From Paracoccus sp. (in: a-proteobacteria) (GTDB lineage: Bacteria; Pseudomonadota; Alphaproteobacteria; Rhodobacterales; Rhodobacteraceae), in assembly GCF_030538655.1 (NCBI RefSeq), contig NZ_JAUNTO010000002.1, forward strand, positions 62,001 to 126,000: a stretch of 64,000 nt of DNA. The letters are read 5' to 3'. This document shows, piece by piece, positions 38,701 through 46,367 of this stretch (the stretch's first letter is position 1; each line of letters starts with the position of its first letter). A program made the position numbers and the translations under genes. The notes under the pieces are model-generated. The model was not told the origin of the DNA and ran no database searches. It saw nothing but the letters and a program-made list of their open reading frames with translations.

Positions 38701-38853
38701 ACCCGGATACACCGCGCTGATGATGATCTGCGGCCCGGCGATGGACGGATATTGCGAGATCGGCAGGCGCATGATCGACAGCGCCCCCAAGCCCATAATC
38801 AGAATGGCAACGACCCATGCAAAGATGGGCCTGTCGATGAAAAAACGGGCCAT
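35701..38853 (-). CDS. RND multidrug efflux permease (HAE1/AcrB family)
   Basis: A 1050-residue inner-membrane pump subunit with 12 membrane helices and two large periplasmic loops. The proton-relay aspartate pair is in AIGLLVDDAIVVVENVER (near 405). SFTIGTDPDIAQVQVQNKL and FLPDEDQGMLM are typical of the AcrB/MexB drug-exporting branch. It works with the membrane-fusion protein encoded three bases upstream and an outer-membrane TolC-like protein that is not encoded here. Length is normal and the frame intact. Confidence 0.94.
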   Translation of the reverse strand: MARFFIDRPIFAWVVAILIMGLGALSIMRLPISQYPSIAGPQIIISAVYPGASAETVADTVVQIIEKEMTGLDGLRNISSNTTSTGSAQITISFTIGTDPDIAQVQVQNKLAQAQASLPEAVTRQGVTVEKSATGFLMVVALVSEDGARSNIDLADYMNSYMVEPLARLQGVGSVQVFGSEYAMRIWLDPQKLESYDLSPASVTAAIAAQNAQISAGSFGAMPAPPGQLLNATITAQSLLRTPEDFERIVLRADTDGGLVLLRDVARAELGTESYEISSFINGQPAAGLAIQLASGANALETGNLVKAQVEELSRNLPAGVNYLIPYDTTPFVLLSIEAVVHTLVEAMGLVFLVILLFLHKLRATLIPVLAVPVVLLGTFGVMAALGFTINTLTMLAMVLAIGLLVDDAIVVVENVERIMQEEGLDPVEATRKSMDEITGALVGIGVVISAVFVPMAFFGGSTGEMYKQFSVTIVSAMALSVIVAIVFTPALCATLLKPHSHEKRTGFFARIGGGFVDWFERNFTGLTNLYSRGVAIATAGPLKMLIVFALIVAGMMALFQRTPTSFLPDEDQGMLMTIVQLPSGATAEQTEAVLSKVEQYYLGQEAENVEMVFAVRGFSFAGQGQNMGMMFIKLKDWHDRPLPDQSAQAIAGRAFGPLFGGIREAMVIPIVPPAMLELGNASGFSAYLQASGGQTHEQLLNARNQLLGLASADSRLTGVRPSGVEDATQFRLNIDWAKAGAVGVTAAEVGTFLNTVWSGAYVNDFLYEGRVKRVYVQGEPSARTRPEDMNLWRVPNANGDFVDFNTFSTQEWVYGPQQVTRYNALPAMAIEGAAADGFTSGQAMNIMEELATQLPPGFTLRWTGLSLEEKEAGAGAMALYALALATMFLCLAALYESWSVPIAVLLAMPVGVLGALIGAWIGGQSNDVYFQVGLLTVVGLTGKNGILIVEFARDRMLHMGESALEAARHAARLRFRPILMTSMAFGLGVVPLVISSGAGAGARHAIGYATLFGTIAGTALAIFFVPVFFVLISRIFAGRSRSTAQPQTT

Positions 38854-38856
38854 GTG

Positions 38857-40026
38857 TTACTGCCCTTCCTGCGTGGCGGGGGCCGCGTCGCCTGCCGGGG
38901 CTTCGTTGCCCGCGGGTGCGGCGTCATGCGGCGGGGTATCCTCGACGATCTGCACATCGTCGCCCGGATTGACCTTCTGAAAGCCCGAGCTGATGATCTG
39001 ATCGCCCGAGTTCAGGCCCGATGTGATCACCCAATTGTTGCCGGATGACGTCAGCACGGTCAGGTTGCGCACCGCAACCTTGCCGTCTTCAACCACCCAG
39101 ACATTCGCCCCGCCGCTGCGATCGCGCATGACGGCATTCTGCGGCACCAGATAGGTGCCGGTCATCGTTGCCTGCGGCATCTCCACCTCGACATACAGAC
39201 CGGGCAGCAAAAGGTGCTCGGGGTTCGGGATGGTGATGCGCAGGGTAATCATGCCGGTGGTGGGTTCCACCTGCGGTTCTGCGGCCTCCAGCCGACCTTT
39301 TTGGGGATAGATGCCGCCGGTGGGCAGAATCAGCGTGGCCTCGGTTTCGGGGATTTCGCCGGATTTGCCGCTGTCCTGCCAGCGCAGCAGGTCGTTGGCC
39401 GATTGCGTCACGTCCACATAAACCGGGTCCAGCGCACGGATGGTGGCCAGTGCGGTGGCCTGCTGTGCGCCGACCAGTGCGCCGGTGGTGGTCTGCGACA
39501 GGCCGATGACCCCTGCGATGGGCGCGCGGATCGTCGTCCGGTCAAGGTCGATTTCGGCGCTCATCAACTGGGCTTGCGCCAGTTGCAGTGCCGCATTGGC
39601 CGAATCGCGGGCGGCCACGGCGTTGTCGCGCGCCTGCGCCGACCCGGTGCGGTTGCGGAACAGGGTTTCCGCGCGGTCAAGATCGCGCACCGACAGATCG
39701 TAATTGGCCTGCGCCTGCGCCACAGCGGCGCGGGCGGCGGCGACAGCGGCGCTGTAGGTATCGTCTTCGATCTTATACAGCGGCTGGCCGGATTCGACCT
39801 GCGTGCCTTCTTGGAACAGACGTTCGCGGATGATGCCCGATACCTGCGGGCGCACCTCGGCCACGGTGGATGATTTGATCCGGCCAGGCAGGCGAGTGGT
39901 CAGGGTGAAATCCTGCGGCTGTGCGGTGATGGCCGTGACGGTCGGCGTCGGTGCTTGCTGTGCGGATGCGGACATCGGCAGCAGTAAGGCGACAACGGTC
40001 AGAGCTTTGGTCAAAAAGTTTTGCAT
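38857..40026 (-). CDS. RND efflux periplasmic adaptor (AcrA/MexA family)
   Basis: A 389-residue membrane-fusion protein. The signal sequence runs to LLLPMSASA; there is no lipobox cysteine, unlike AcrA itself. Lipoyl-like halves (STVAEVRPQVSGIIRERLFQEG and TTIRAPIAGVIGLSQ) flank an alpha-hairpin coiled region (about 85-145), followed by the beta-barrel domain and an unusual acidic, alanine-rich tail (last 30 residues). The ATG at 40026 was chosen because the signal peptide begins there. It lies 50 bp after tetR and 3 bp before the permease gene. Confidence 0.92.
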   Translation of the reverse strand: MQNFLTKALTVVALLLPMSASAQQAPTPTVTAITAQPQDFTLTTRLPGRIKSSTVAEVRPQVSGIIRERLFQEGTQVESGQPLYKIEDDTYSAAVAAARAAVAQAQANYDLSVRDLDRAETLFRNRTGSAQARDNAVAARDSANAALQLAQAQLMSAEIDLDRTTIRAPIAGVIGLSQTTTGALVGAQQATALATIRALDPVYVDVTQSANDLLRWQDSGKSGEIPETEATLILPTGGIYPQKGRLEAAEPQVEPTTGMITLRITIPNPEHLLLPGLYVEVEMPQATMTGTYLVPQNAVMRDRSGGANVWVVEDGKVAVRNLTVLTSSGNNWVITSGLNSGDQIISSGFQKVNPGDDVQIVEDTPPHDAAPAGNEAPAGDAAPATQEGQ

Positions 40027-40076
40027 GATGGTCTCTGATAACGAAATGCGGGATGCGGGGTGCCCGTCGGGGCAGG

Positions 40077-40763
40077 TCATTCGGCGGTCTGAACAGAGGG
40101 CGCGGACGCCCGCCTGTGTGATATGTCATTCGGGGGGCAGCCGGATGGCGGCATTGGCTGATGGGCGGCGCGTAGCATGGCGATTTGTGCCTGCAACAAT
40201 TTGCCCCCGGTTTTGGCCAAAGGAAAGGCACGATCTGACCGCAGCCACTCATACAGCAATCCGTCCAGCGTTGTCATCAGCAGCAAGGCGGCCTCTTTCG
40301 CGGTGAAGTCGGGGCGAATCTGGCCCCGGTTCTGCGCCTGTTGGATGATGCGGTTCAGCAAGGCAAAAACCGTGCTTTTGTCCTTGGTCAGCCAGTCTGC
40401 TGTCGCGGTATCGCGGCTGCACCCGGACATGATCCAGAACATGCGCTGCGTGCTGAGATCGGCTTCAAAGATCATCAGCGCGTCCTGACCGGCCTGTTCC
40501 AGCAGGCCCATCGGGTCAGAATGCGCGGTTTTGGCGGCATGTTGCAGCATCGCCCGCTGCGGCAACTCGCTGCGCGTGGACAGCGCCTGCAACAGATCGG
40601 TCTTGTCGCGGAAATGCCAGTAAAACGCCCCGCGCGTGACACCCGCCGCGCGCGAGATGGATTCCAGCGTCGCGCCGTCGATGCCGCGCGCGCAGAACAA
40701 TTCCTCGGCCGCGTCCAGAATCGCGGCTCGGGTCTGTTCGGCATCGTCCTTGGTGCGGCGCAT
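40077..40763 (-). CDS. TetR/AcrR-family repressor of the efflux operon
   Basis: A 228-residue regulator. The N-terminal helix-turn-helix reads TRAAILDAAEELFCARGIDG...AGVTRGAFYWHFRDKTDLL, a close AcrR/TtgR-type signature. The C-terminal AcrR ligand domain ends with a proline/serine-rich tail. It is the first gene of tetR-acrA-acrB on the same strand, not divergent as in E. coli. It would thus repress its own transcript along with the pump, with release by drug binding. Confidence 0.9.
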   Translation of the reverse strand: MRRTKDDAEQTRAAILDAAEELFCARGIDGATLESISRAAGVTRGAFYWHFRDKTDLLQALSTRSELPQRAMLQHAAKTAHSDPMGLLEQAGQDALMIFEADLSTQRMFWIMSGCSRDTATADWLTKDKSTVFALLNRIIQQAQNRGQIRPDFTAKEAALLLMTTLDGLLYEWLRSDRAFPLAKTGGKLLQAQIAMLRAAHQPMPPSGCPPNDISHRRASAPSVQTAE

Positions 40764-40787
40764 GATGAATCCTTTCAGCGCGGCCTT

Positions 40788-40810
40788 TCAAACATTCGCG
40801 CGTGTATGTA
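40788..40810 (-). promoter_or_regulatory. AcrR-like operator upstream of tetR
   Basis: An inverted repeat 25-47 bp upstream of the tetR start contains ACATTC-N5-TGTATGTA on the plus strand. The same core and spacing occur in the E. coli acrAB operator bound by AcrR. The opposite half (TCAAACATTC) has two changes from a perfect palindrome. Confidence 0.7.
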
Positions 40811-40840
40811 AAGGGGGCATGAGGTTGAGCGGCGCAAAAA

Positions 40841-40920
40841 GAACCGCGCACCGCCCGGCCCGGCTTTGCCGGAATGCGGTTTCGGGTTGCGGCAGGGTGG
40901 GCGGAACCGCAGTCTTTTTT
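40841..40920 (+). promoter_or_regulatory. candidate transcription attenuator before metNIQ
   Basis: Three mutually pairing segments occur: GAACCGC (40841-40847), GCGGTTTC (40876-40883) and GGAACCGC (40903-40910), the last followed by AGTCTTTTTT. Pairing 2 with 3 gives an intrinsic terminator; pairing 1 with 2 encloses a CCGGC-TTT-GCCGG hairpin and would prevent it. No gene on this strand ends here, so the terminator must act on the metN leader. A methionine- or SAM-responsive switch is inferred; the sequence did not match SAM-II or SAM/SAH consensus features that I know. Confidence 0.5.
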
Positions 40921-40971
40921 GCGGCGGCGCCCTTGTGTGCCGACTGCAAATAAGGCAACTCGCCGGGTATC

Positions 40972-42030
40972 ATGGCAGAACCGGCACAAGACACCAGCCG
41001 CGGCGCGGCGATCACCTTTGACGGCGTGGGCAAGACCTTTGCAGGCGGCGCAACGGCGCTGCATGATGCGACGCTGCATGTCGAACCGGGCGCGATCTGC
41101 GGCATCATCGGGCGATCCGGCGCGGGCAAATCGACCTTGCTGCGCATGGTCAACGGGCTGGAGCGTCCGACCAGCGGCACCGTGACCGTGGGCGGGCGCG
41201 ATGTGGGCGCGGCACGCGGCGGCGATCTGCGCGCGATCCGGCGGCAGGTCGGGATGATTTTCCAGCATTTCAACCTGCTGGCCTCGCGGTCGGTGGCGGG
41301 CAATATCGCGCTGCCACTGGAAATCGCCGGGGTGCCGGATGGCGAAATCCGCCCGCGTGTGGCGGAACTGATCGAACAGGTGGGGCTGAACGCGCTGGCC
41401 GACCGTTACCCGGCGCAACTGTCGGGCGGGCAGAAACAGCGCGTCGGCATTGCCCGTGCGCTGGCCACCCGCCCGCGCGTGCTGTTGTCGGACGAGGCGA
41501 CTTCGGCGCTGGACCCGGAAACCACGCAGACGGTGCTGGCCTTGCTGCGCGAGATCAACCGCGATCTTGGGCTGACGATCCTGCTGATTACCCACGAAAT
41601 GGCGGTGGTGCGTGACATCGCCAGCCATGTGGCGGTGATTGACGGCGGGCGTATCGTGGAAAGCGGGCCGACCTATGACGTGTTCGTGCGCCCGCAGCAC
41701 GCCACCACACAGTCGTTCCTGTCCGCCGTCACCGGCATTCGCCTGCCCGAATTCATCGCCAGCCGTATGCTGCCGGATCGTCCGGCCACGGGGGGCGAGG
41801 AAATCATCCGCGTGACCTTTGCCGGTGTGCATGCCACCGATCCGATGCTGGCGCGGCTGACCGGGCAGATGGGCATCGGCGTCAACATTCTGGCTGGCGC
41901 GATCGAGGAAATCGGCCCGCATCCCTTTGGTAACCTGCTGATCGCCGTCGATGCCGCCCGTGCGCCCGAGGCGCGGGGCTTTCTGGAACAACACGGCCTG
42001 CTGACCGAGGTGCTTGGCTATGTCGGCTAA
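40972..42030 (+). CDS. metN: methionine ABC transporter ATP-binding protein
   Basis: A 352-residue ATPase. Walker A GRSGAGKST (about 44), Q-loop, signature LSGGQKQR (about 150), Walker B VLLSDEATSALD and switch histidine LITHE are complete. The C-terminal 90 residues form the NIL (ACT-like) domain that binds methionine and inhibits transport in known MetN. The gene overlaps metI by 11 bases. The ATG at 40972 lacks a strong ribosome binding site, which fits leader-level control. Confidence 0.94.
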   Translation: MAEPAQDTSRGAAITFDGVGKTFAGGATALHDATLHVEPGAICGIIGRSGAGKSTLLRMVNGLERPTSGTVTVGGRDVGAARGGDLRAIRRQVGMIFQHFNLLASRSVAGNIALPLEIAGVPDGEIRPRVAELIEQVGLNALADRYPAQLSGGQKQRVGIARALATRPRVLLSDEATSALDPETTQTVLALLREINRDLGLTILLITHEMAVVRDIASHVAVIDGGRIVESGPTYDVFVRPQHATTQSFLSAVTGIRLPEFIASRMLPDRPATGGEEIIRVTFAGVHATDPMLARLTGQMGIGVNILAGAIEEIGPHPFGNLLIAVDAARAPEARGFLEQHGLLTEVLGYVG

Positions 42031-42688
42031 TCTGATCGCGCTGCTGATGACCGCCACATGGCAGACCGTTTACATGGTCGCCATATCGGCCCTGCTGGGC
42101 ACGCTGATCGGCCTGCCGTTGGGGGTGTTTCTGGCCACCTCGCAGCGGGGCGAGCTGTTGTCGGCGCCATGGGTGAACAAGGTGCTGGGGCTGGTGGTGA
42201 ACGCCGCCCGCTCGGTTCCGTTCATCATCCTGGTGGTGGCGATCATCCCGTTTACGCGGGCGATTGTCGGCACATCCATTGGAACCAACGCGGCTATCGT
42301 GCCGCTGACCATCGCCGCCGCGCCCTTTATCGCCCGGCTGATCGAAAACGCCATCCGCGAGGTGGACGCCGGTCTGATCGAGGCTGCCCGCGCCATGGGG
42401 GCGACGCCGGTGCAGATCATCCGCAAGGTTCTGCTGCGCGAGGCATTGCCGGGCATCACGCTGGGACTGACGCTGGCAGTGGTGTCGCTGATCGGCTATT
42501 CCGCCATGGTCGGTGCCGTTGGCGGTGAAGGCCTGGGCGATCTGGGCATCCGCTATGGCTATCAGCGGTTCATGCCGGATGTGATGCTGGCTGTCGTGGT
42601 GATCCTGATCGTGATGGTGCAACTGGTGCAGTCCATCGGCGAATGGATCGCCGCCCGCGTGGACAAGCGTGCCCCGAAAGGCCACTGA
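42020..42688 (+). CDS. metI: methionine ABC transporter permease
   Basis: A 222-residue permease with five or six membrane helices. The EAA loop that contacts MetN is IEAARAMGATPVQIIRKVLLREALPGI (near 125-150). VNAARSVPFIILVVAIIPFTR is the typical MetI helix. The start was taken as the ATG at 42020, inside the metN stop region; a TTG six bases earlier is less likely. Confidence 0.94.
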   Translation: MSANLIALLMTATWQTVYMVAISALLGTLIGLPLGVFLATSQRGELLSAPWVNKVLGLVVNAARSVPFIILVVAIIPFTRAIVGTSIGTNAAIVPLTIAAAPFIARLIENAIREVDAGLIEAARAMGATPVQIIRKVLLREALPGITLGLTLAVVSLIGYSAMVGAVGGEGLGDLGIRYGYQRFMPDVMLAVVVILIVMVQLVQSIGEWIAARVDKRAPKGH

Positions 42689-42714
42689 TTTTCGCAGAAG
42701 AAGGAGAAACTGAC

Positions 42715-43488
42715 ATGCTGCGACTGACCACCTTTGTTTCCACCCTCGCGCTGTCGGCCGCCGCCGCGATGGCCACCGACATCACTGTTGGCGTGTCGCC
42801 CGGCGAACATGGCGAGATCATGGAAGAAGTCGCCAAGGTTGCTGCGCCCAAGGGGTTGAACATCCGCGTGATCGAGTTTTCCGATTACGTCGTTCCCAAT
42901 CAGGCGCTGGCTGACGGCGATCTGAGCGCCAACAGCTTCCAGCACCGGCCCTATCTGGAAAACCAGATCAAGGATCGTGGCTTTGATCTGGTCGAGGTCG
43001 GCACCACCATCACCACCCCGATGGGCGTCTATTCCAGCAAGATCACGGATCTGGCCGATCTGCCCCAGGGCGGTCGCGTCGCCATTCCGAACGATCCCAC
43101 CAATGGCGGGCGCGCCCTGCTGGTGCTGCAACAGAAGGGCGTGTTGAAACTGGCCGAGGGCACCGGCCTTGTCCCCAGCCCGCTGGATGTGACCGAAAAT
43201 CCCAAGGGTTTGCGCTTTATGGAGCTGGACGCCGCGCAACTGCCGCGCGCGCTGGATGATGCGGACATCGCCGTTATCAACACCAACTATGCGCTGGCTT
43301 CGGGGCTGAACCCGCAAACCGACGCCATCGCGATGGAAGAAAACAGCCCCTATGTGAATATCATCGTGGTCAAGAACGGCACGCAGGACGAACCCTGGGT
43401 TCAGCAACTGGTCGAGGCCTATCACAGCCCCGAGGTCAAAGCCTTTATCGAGGAAAAATACGACGGCGCGGTTCTGCCCAGCTGGTGA
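42715..43488 (+). CDS. metQ: methionine ABC transporter substrate-binding protein (NlpA family)
   Basis: A 257-residue periplasmic protein. The signal peptide ends LALSAAAAMA and has no lipobox, so the protein is soluble, unlike E. coli MetQ. Family motifs are DYVVPNQALADGDLSANSFQHRPYL, GVYSSKITDLADLPQGGRVAIPNDPTNGGRALLVL and AVINTNYALASGL. AAGGAG precedes the ATG. A dispersed repeat follows at once; no clear T-rich terminator is seen. Confidence 0.94.
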   Translation: MLRLTTFVSTLALSAAAAMATDITVGVSPGEHGEIMEEVAKVAAPKGLNIRVIEFSDYVVPNQALADGDLSANSFQHRPYLENQIKDRGFDLVEVGTTITTPMGVYSSKITDLADLPQGGRVAIPNDPTNGGRALLVLQQKGVLKLAEGTGLVPSPLDVTENPKGLRFMELDAAQLPRALDDADIAVINTNYALASGLNPQTDAIAMEENSPYVNIIVVKNGTQDEPWVQQLVEAYHSPEVKAFIEEKYDGAVLPSW

Positions 43489-43512
43489 TCGGTGCAGCGG
43501 GCGGCGCAGTGT

Positions 43513-43637
43513 CGCCCAAAGCCGGGGGTTTCATCCCCCCAGCCCGGCCCAAGAAGGGGGCCGGGCGTTCGTCGGGAAAAGGTCCACCGGACCTTTTTCT
43601 GATCCTCCTCACCCCGTGGGATATTTAGGGACAGAAG
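43513..43637 (+). repeat. dispersed repeat, copy A (123-125 bp)
   Basis: A GC-rich unit with two hairpins (GGGGG...CCCCC, then CCCGGCCC...GGGCCGGG), AAAAGGTCC-NN-CCGGACCTTTTT, then CTCCTCACCCCGTGGGATAT and TTAGGGACAGAAG. Copy B at 54.8-54.9 kb is inverted and about 93% identical along the whole length. This copy ends exactly at the start codon of the next gene and provides its leader and Shine-Dalgarno-like AGGGACAG. Confidence 0.9.
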
Positions 43638-45038
43638 ATGCCTTTGACTCCAGCAGATGAGCGTTTGGCTAGGGTCTTGCCCGAGGGGATTTTGCGTGAG
43701 GTGACGCCGGCCTATCTGGACGAGCCGCGCGGGCGCTATCTGGGGCAGGCCGGTCTGGTGGCGGCCCCGCGCGATCTGGACGAGGTGGCGGCGGTTATCC
43801 GGGCCTGTGCTGCGGCGCGGGTGGCGGTGGTGCCGCGCGGAGGCGGCACCGGGCTGGTGGGCGGGCAGGTGATGCCGGACGGCCCCGCCCCGCTGATCCT
43901 GTCGCTGGAACGGATGGCTGCTGTGCGTGCAATTTATCCCGATGAAGGGGTTTTGGTGGCCGAAGCGGGTGTCACCTTGCAATCGGCGCGCGATACGGCG
44001 GCGGCGGCGGGGATGCAGTTTCCGCTGTCGCTGGCATCGCAGGGGACGGCGCAGATCGGTGGCGTGCTGTCCACCAATGCGGGCGGGGTCAACGTGCTGC
44101 GCTATGGATCGGCGCGGGCGCTGTGTCTGGGGGTCGAGGCAGTTTTGCCGGATGGCACGCCAATGCGCGATCTGCGGCGGCTGCGCAAGGATAACACTGG
44201 CTATGCCATCCGCGATCTGCTGATCGGGGCCGAGGGTAGTCTGGGTATTATCACTGCCGCCAGTCTGGTGCTGGCCCCGGTCCCTGCCGAAACCGGCGTG
44301 GCGATGCTGGTGGTGGAAAGCCCCGAGGCGGCGCTGCATCTGCTGGCTATGGCGCAGACGCGGATGGCGGGCGGTGTCACGGCGTTTGAACTGATCGCCG
44401 GGCAGGGGCTGCGCTTTCTGGCCGAAGTGCTGCCCGATATTCGCCAGCCCTTCCCTCAGCCGCCCGACTGGTCGGTGCTGATCGAGGTGGGTCTGCCTGC
44501 CGGGTTAAGTGCAGCGGATGCCTTGGAGGGGCTGTTCGGCGAGGCAGCCGAAGCCGGGCTGGTCAGCGACGGGGTGATCGCGCAATCGGGTGCGCAGGCG
44601 GCTGAACTGTGGACCATGCGCGAACATATCCCCGACGCCAATCGCCGTATTGGCGCCATTGCCAGCCATGACATCAGCCTGCCCCTGACCGAAATTGCCG
44701 GGTTCATCCGCGAAGCGGGCGACTGGCTGGCCGGGCAGGGGGATATGCGGGTGAATTGCTTTGGCCATCTGGGCGACGGCAATCTGCATTACAATCTGTT
44801 TCCGGCACCGGGGCGGGTGCGTGGGGATTATGACCCTCAGCGCGCGGCCCTGTCGCGGCATCTGCATCAGATGGTGGTGGGACGGGGCGGATCGTTTTCC
44901 GCCGAACATGGCGTCGGGCGGCTGAAGGTGGCCGATCTGACGCATTGGGGCGATCCGGGGCGGCTGGCGGCGATGCGGGCGATCAAGGCGGCGCTGGACC
45001 CGGTGGGAATCATGAATCCGGGCGCGGTTCTGGGCTGA
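43638..45038 (+). CDS. FAD-linked D-2-hydroxyacid dehydrogenase (GlcD/D2HGDH type)
   Basis: A 466-residue flavoenzyme. The FAD_binding_4 domain (about 35-180) has VPRGGGTGLVGGQ and STNAGGVNVLRYGS. The C-terminal FAD-oxidase domain carries the metal-site histidines in FGHLGDGNLHYNLF and the EHGVGRLK motif. Substrates in this family include D-2-hydroxyglutarate, D-lactate and glycolate; the exact one is not clear. Electrons usually go to ETF or quinone. No glcE or glcF neighbours exist, which favours a D-2-hydroxyglutarate-type single-subunit enzyme. Its leader is the dispersed repeat. Confidence 0.88.
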   Translation: MPLTPADERLARVLPEGILREVTPAYLDEPRGRYLGQAGLVAAPRDLDEVAAVIRACAAARVAVVPRGGGTGLVGGQVMPDGPAPLILSLERMAAVRAIYPDEGVLVAEAGVTLQSARDTAAAAGMQFPLSLASQGTAQIGGVLSTNAGGVNVLRYGSARALCLGVEAVLPDGTPMRDLRRLRKDNTGYAIRDLLIGAEGSLGIITAASLVLAPVPAETGVAMLVVESPEAALHLLAMAQTRMAGGVTAFELIAGQGLRFLAEVLPDIRQPFPQPPDWSVLIEVGLPAGLSAADALEGLFGEAAEAGLVSDGVIAQSGAQAAELWTMREHIPDANRRIGAIASHDISLPLTEIAGFIREAGDWLAGQGDMRVNCFGHLGDGNLHYNLFPAPGRVRGDYDPQRAALSRHLHQMVVGRGGSFSAEHGVGRLKVADLTHWGDPGRLAAMRAIKAALDPVGIMNPGAVLG

Positions 45039-45129
45039 ACATTTGTTCAGCGCACATCTGCTTCCGATTGATCTGGTTTGCTGTAACTATCGAAAATGGA
45101 TATGATTTTTCTGTAATTTCGCTGCTTCA

Positions 45130-45164
45130 CGCGGATGGGAATTGCCTTTTGCCCGCCATCCGCG
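45130..45164 (+). promoter_or_regulatory. hairpin in the lipoprotein leader
   Basis: CGCGGATGG and CCATCCGCG form a perfect 9-bp stem around a 17-base loop, 36 bp before the lipoprotein start. No T-run follows, so it is more likely an mRNA leader structure than a terminator. Confidence 0.4.
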
Positions 45165-45199
45165 CCACTGATGAAAATTATCCTTGGTGGGAGTATGTG

Positions 45200-45784
45200 A
45201 TGGGCTATGCGATCCAGATTGGTGCCCTTGCGACGGTTGCCGTGCTTGCCGGATGTGGCGGGGGTGGCGGCGGTTCAGGCGCGACCCTGACCAGTGATCC
45301 GGCGCGGATGTCGTTTGACGCGATGCGCAACGGGCTGATGGCGATCGACCGCGAGATGGGGCAGGGGCAGGTCAATGCGGTTATGGCGCCGACGCAGGGC
45401 CGGGCGACCTATAACGGTTACATGACCGGCGGCGTCAGTCTTGAGGAGGCGCTGAATGACCCCGAATTCGCCAGCCGGGTGCAGCTGAACGCCAACTTTG
45501 ACCGTCAGACCATGGACGGGCGGTTCTATCAGTTTGCCGACAGCGACAACAATCCGGTGCAGGGCGAACTGACGCTGAGCAATGGCCAGATCGACGGCAG
45601 CCGGTTCGAGGCCGATGTGGCCGGGCGTCTGACCGACAGTGACGGCACGCGCATCCGCGTCAGCGGCGAAACCTCGGGCGGGTTTTACGGGGCGGGCGCC
45701 TTGGGCATCGCGGGCGGGGTTGTCGTCCGCGATGATGTCTATCCCGATTCCGGGCTGGTCGGCGTTTACGTCGCGAAGAAATAA
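45200..45784 (+). CDS. lipoprotein with TbpB-like beta-barrel domain
   Basis: A 194-residue lipoprotein. The signal MGYAIQIGALATVAVLAGC ends in a lipobox Cys followed by a six-glycine linker. The remainder is a predicted beta structure ending GETSGGFYGAGALGIAGGVV...LVGVYVAKK, similar to the small C-terminal barrel of transferrin-binding protein B-like lipoproteins (GAFYGPxAxELGGxF pattern). No TonB receptor or Slam-like exporter is nearby. GGGAG precedes the ATG; the leader is AT-rich with a hairpin. Surface exposure and ligand are unknown. Confidence 0.75.
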   Translation: MGYAIQIGALATVAVLAGCGGGGGGSGATLTSDPARMSFDAMRNGLMAIDREMGQGQVNAVMAPTQGRATYNGYMTGGVSLEEALNDPEFASRVQLNANFDRQTMDGRFYQFADSDNNPVQGELTLSNGQIDGSRFEADVAGRLTDSDGTRIRVSGETSGGFYGAGALGIAGGVVVRDDVYPDSGLVGVYVAKK

Positions 45785-45833
45785 CGCGGGGCGGCAGAAT
45801 GGGTGGCGTGACGCAGCGCCGCCGTTGCAGGGC

Positions 45834-46367
45834 TTAACCGCCGTTGAAACTGGTCAGGGTGTGGACATCCATGCCCAACCCTTCCAGCCGCGCCCGCCCG
45901 CCCAGATCGGGCAGGTCGATGACAAAGGCGCAGCCGACGATTTCCGCCCCAAGACGCTGGCACAGGGTGATCCCGGCCTCGGCGGTGCCGCCGGTGGCCA
46001 GCAGGTCATCGACGATCAGCACCTTTTCGCCGGGCTTGATGGCGTCGTCATGCACCTCCATCACGGCTTCGCCATATTCCAGCGCATAGCCCTGCGAAAT
46101 GACCGCGCCCGGCAGCTTGCCCTTTTTACGGATCGGCACAAAGCCGGTGGACAGCTGATGCGCCACAGCGCCGCCCAGGATAAAGCCCCGCGCCTCAAGC
46201 CCCGCCACCTTGTCGATGCGCAGGCCCGCATAAGGGTTCAGCAACTGGTCGATGGCCATGCGAAAGCCGCGCGCGTCGGCAAACAGCGTGGTCACATCGC
46301 GGAAAATGATTCCCTCGTGCGGGAAATCAACGATGGTGCGGATATAGTCGCGGACGGTGCGGCTCAT
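45834..46367 (-). CDS. apt: adenine phosphoribosyltransferase
   Basis: A 177-residue purine salvage enzyme that makes AMP from adenine and PRPP. The PRPP-binding loop is [17 protein letters not shown] (near 120-137), the hood has [11 protein letters not shown], and [15 protein letters not shown] is also typical. Length is standard. Its start overlaps the stop of the upstream flavin reductase gene by four bases (ATGA). Confidence 0.96.
   Translation of the reverse strand: MSRTVRDYIRTIVDFPHEGIIFRDVTTLFADARGFRMAIDQLLNPYAGLRIDKVAGLEARGFILGGAVAHQLSTGFVPIRKKGKLPGAVISQGYALEYGEAVMEVHDDAIKPGEKVLIVDDLLATGGTAEAGITLCQRLGAEIVGCAFVIDLPDLGGRARLEGLGMDVHTLTSFNGG

Noticed and set aside
35839-39048. 1069-codon plus-strand frame opposite the efflux genes
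   Set aside because: Antisense shadow of the RND pump and adaptor genes; extremely rich in His, Gln, Asp and Gly with no motif.
40921-40971. Match to a SAM-II riboswitch just before metN
   Set aside because: A TGCC...GGCA stem and TGCAAAT are present, but the conserved SAM-II pseudoknot segments could not be found. Only the attenuator-like pairing was kept.
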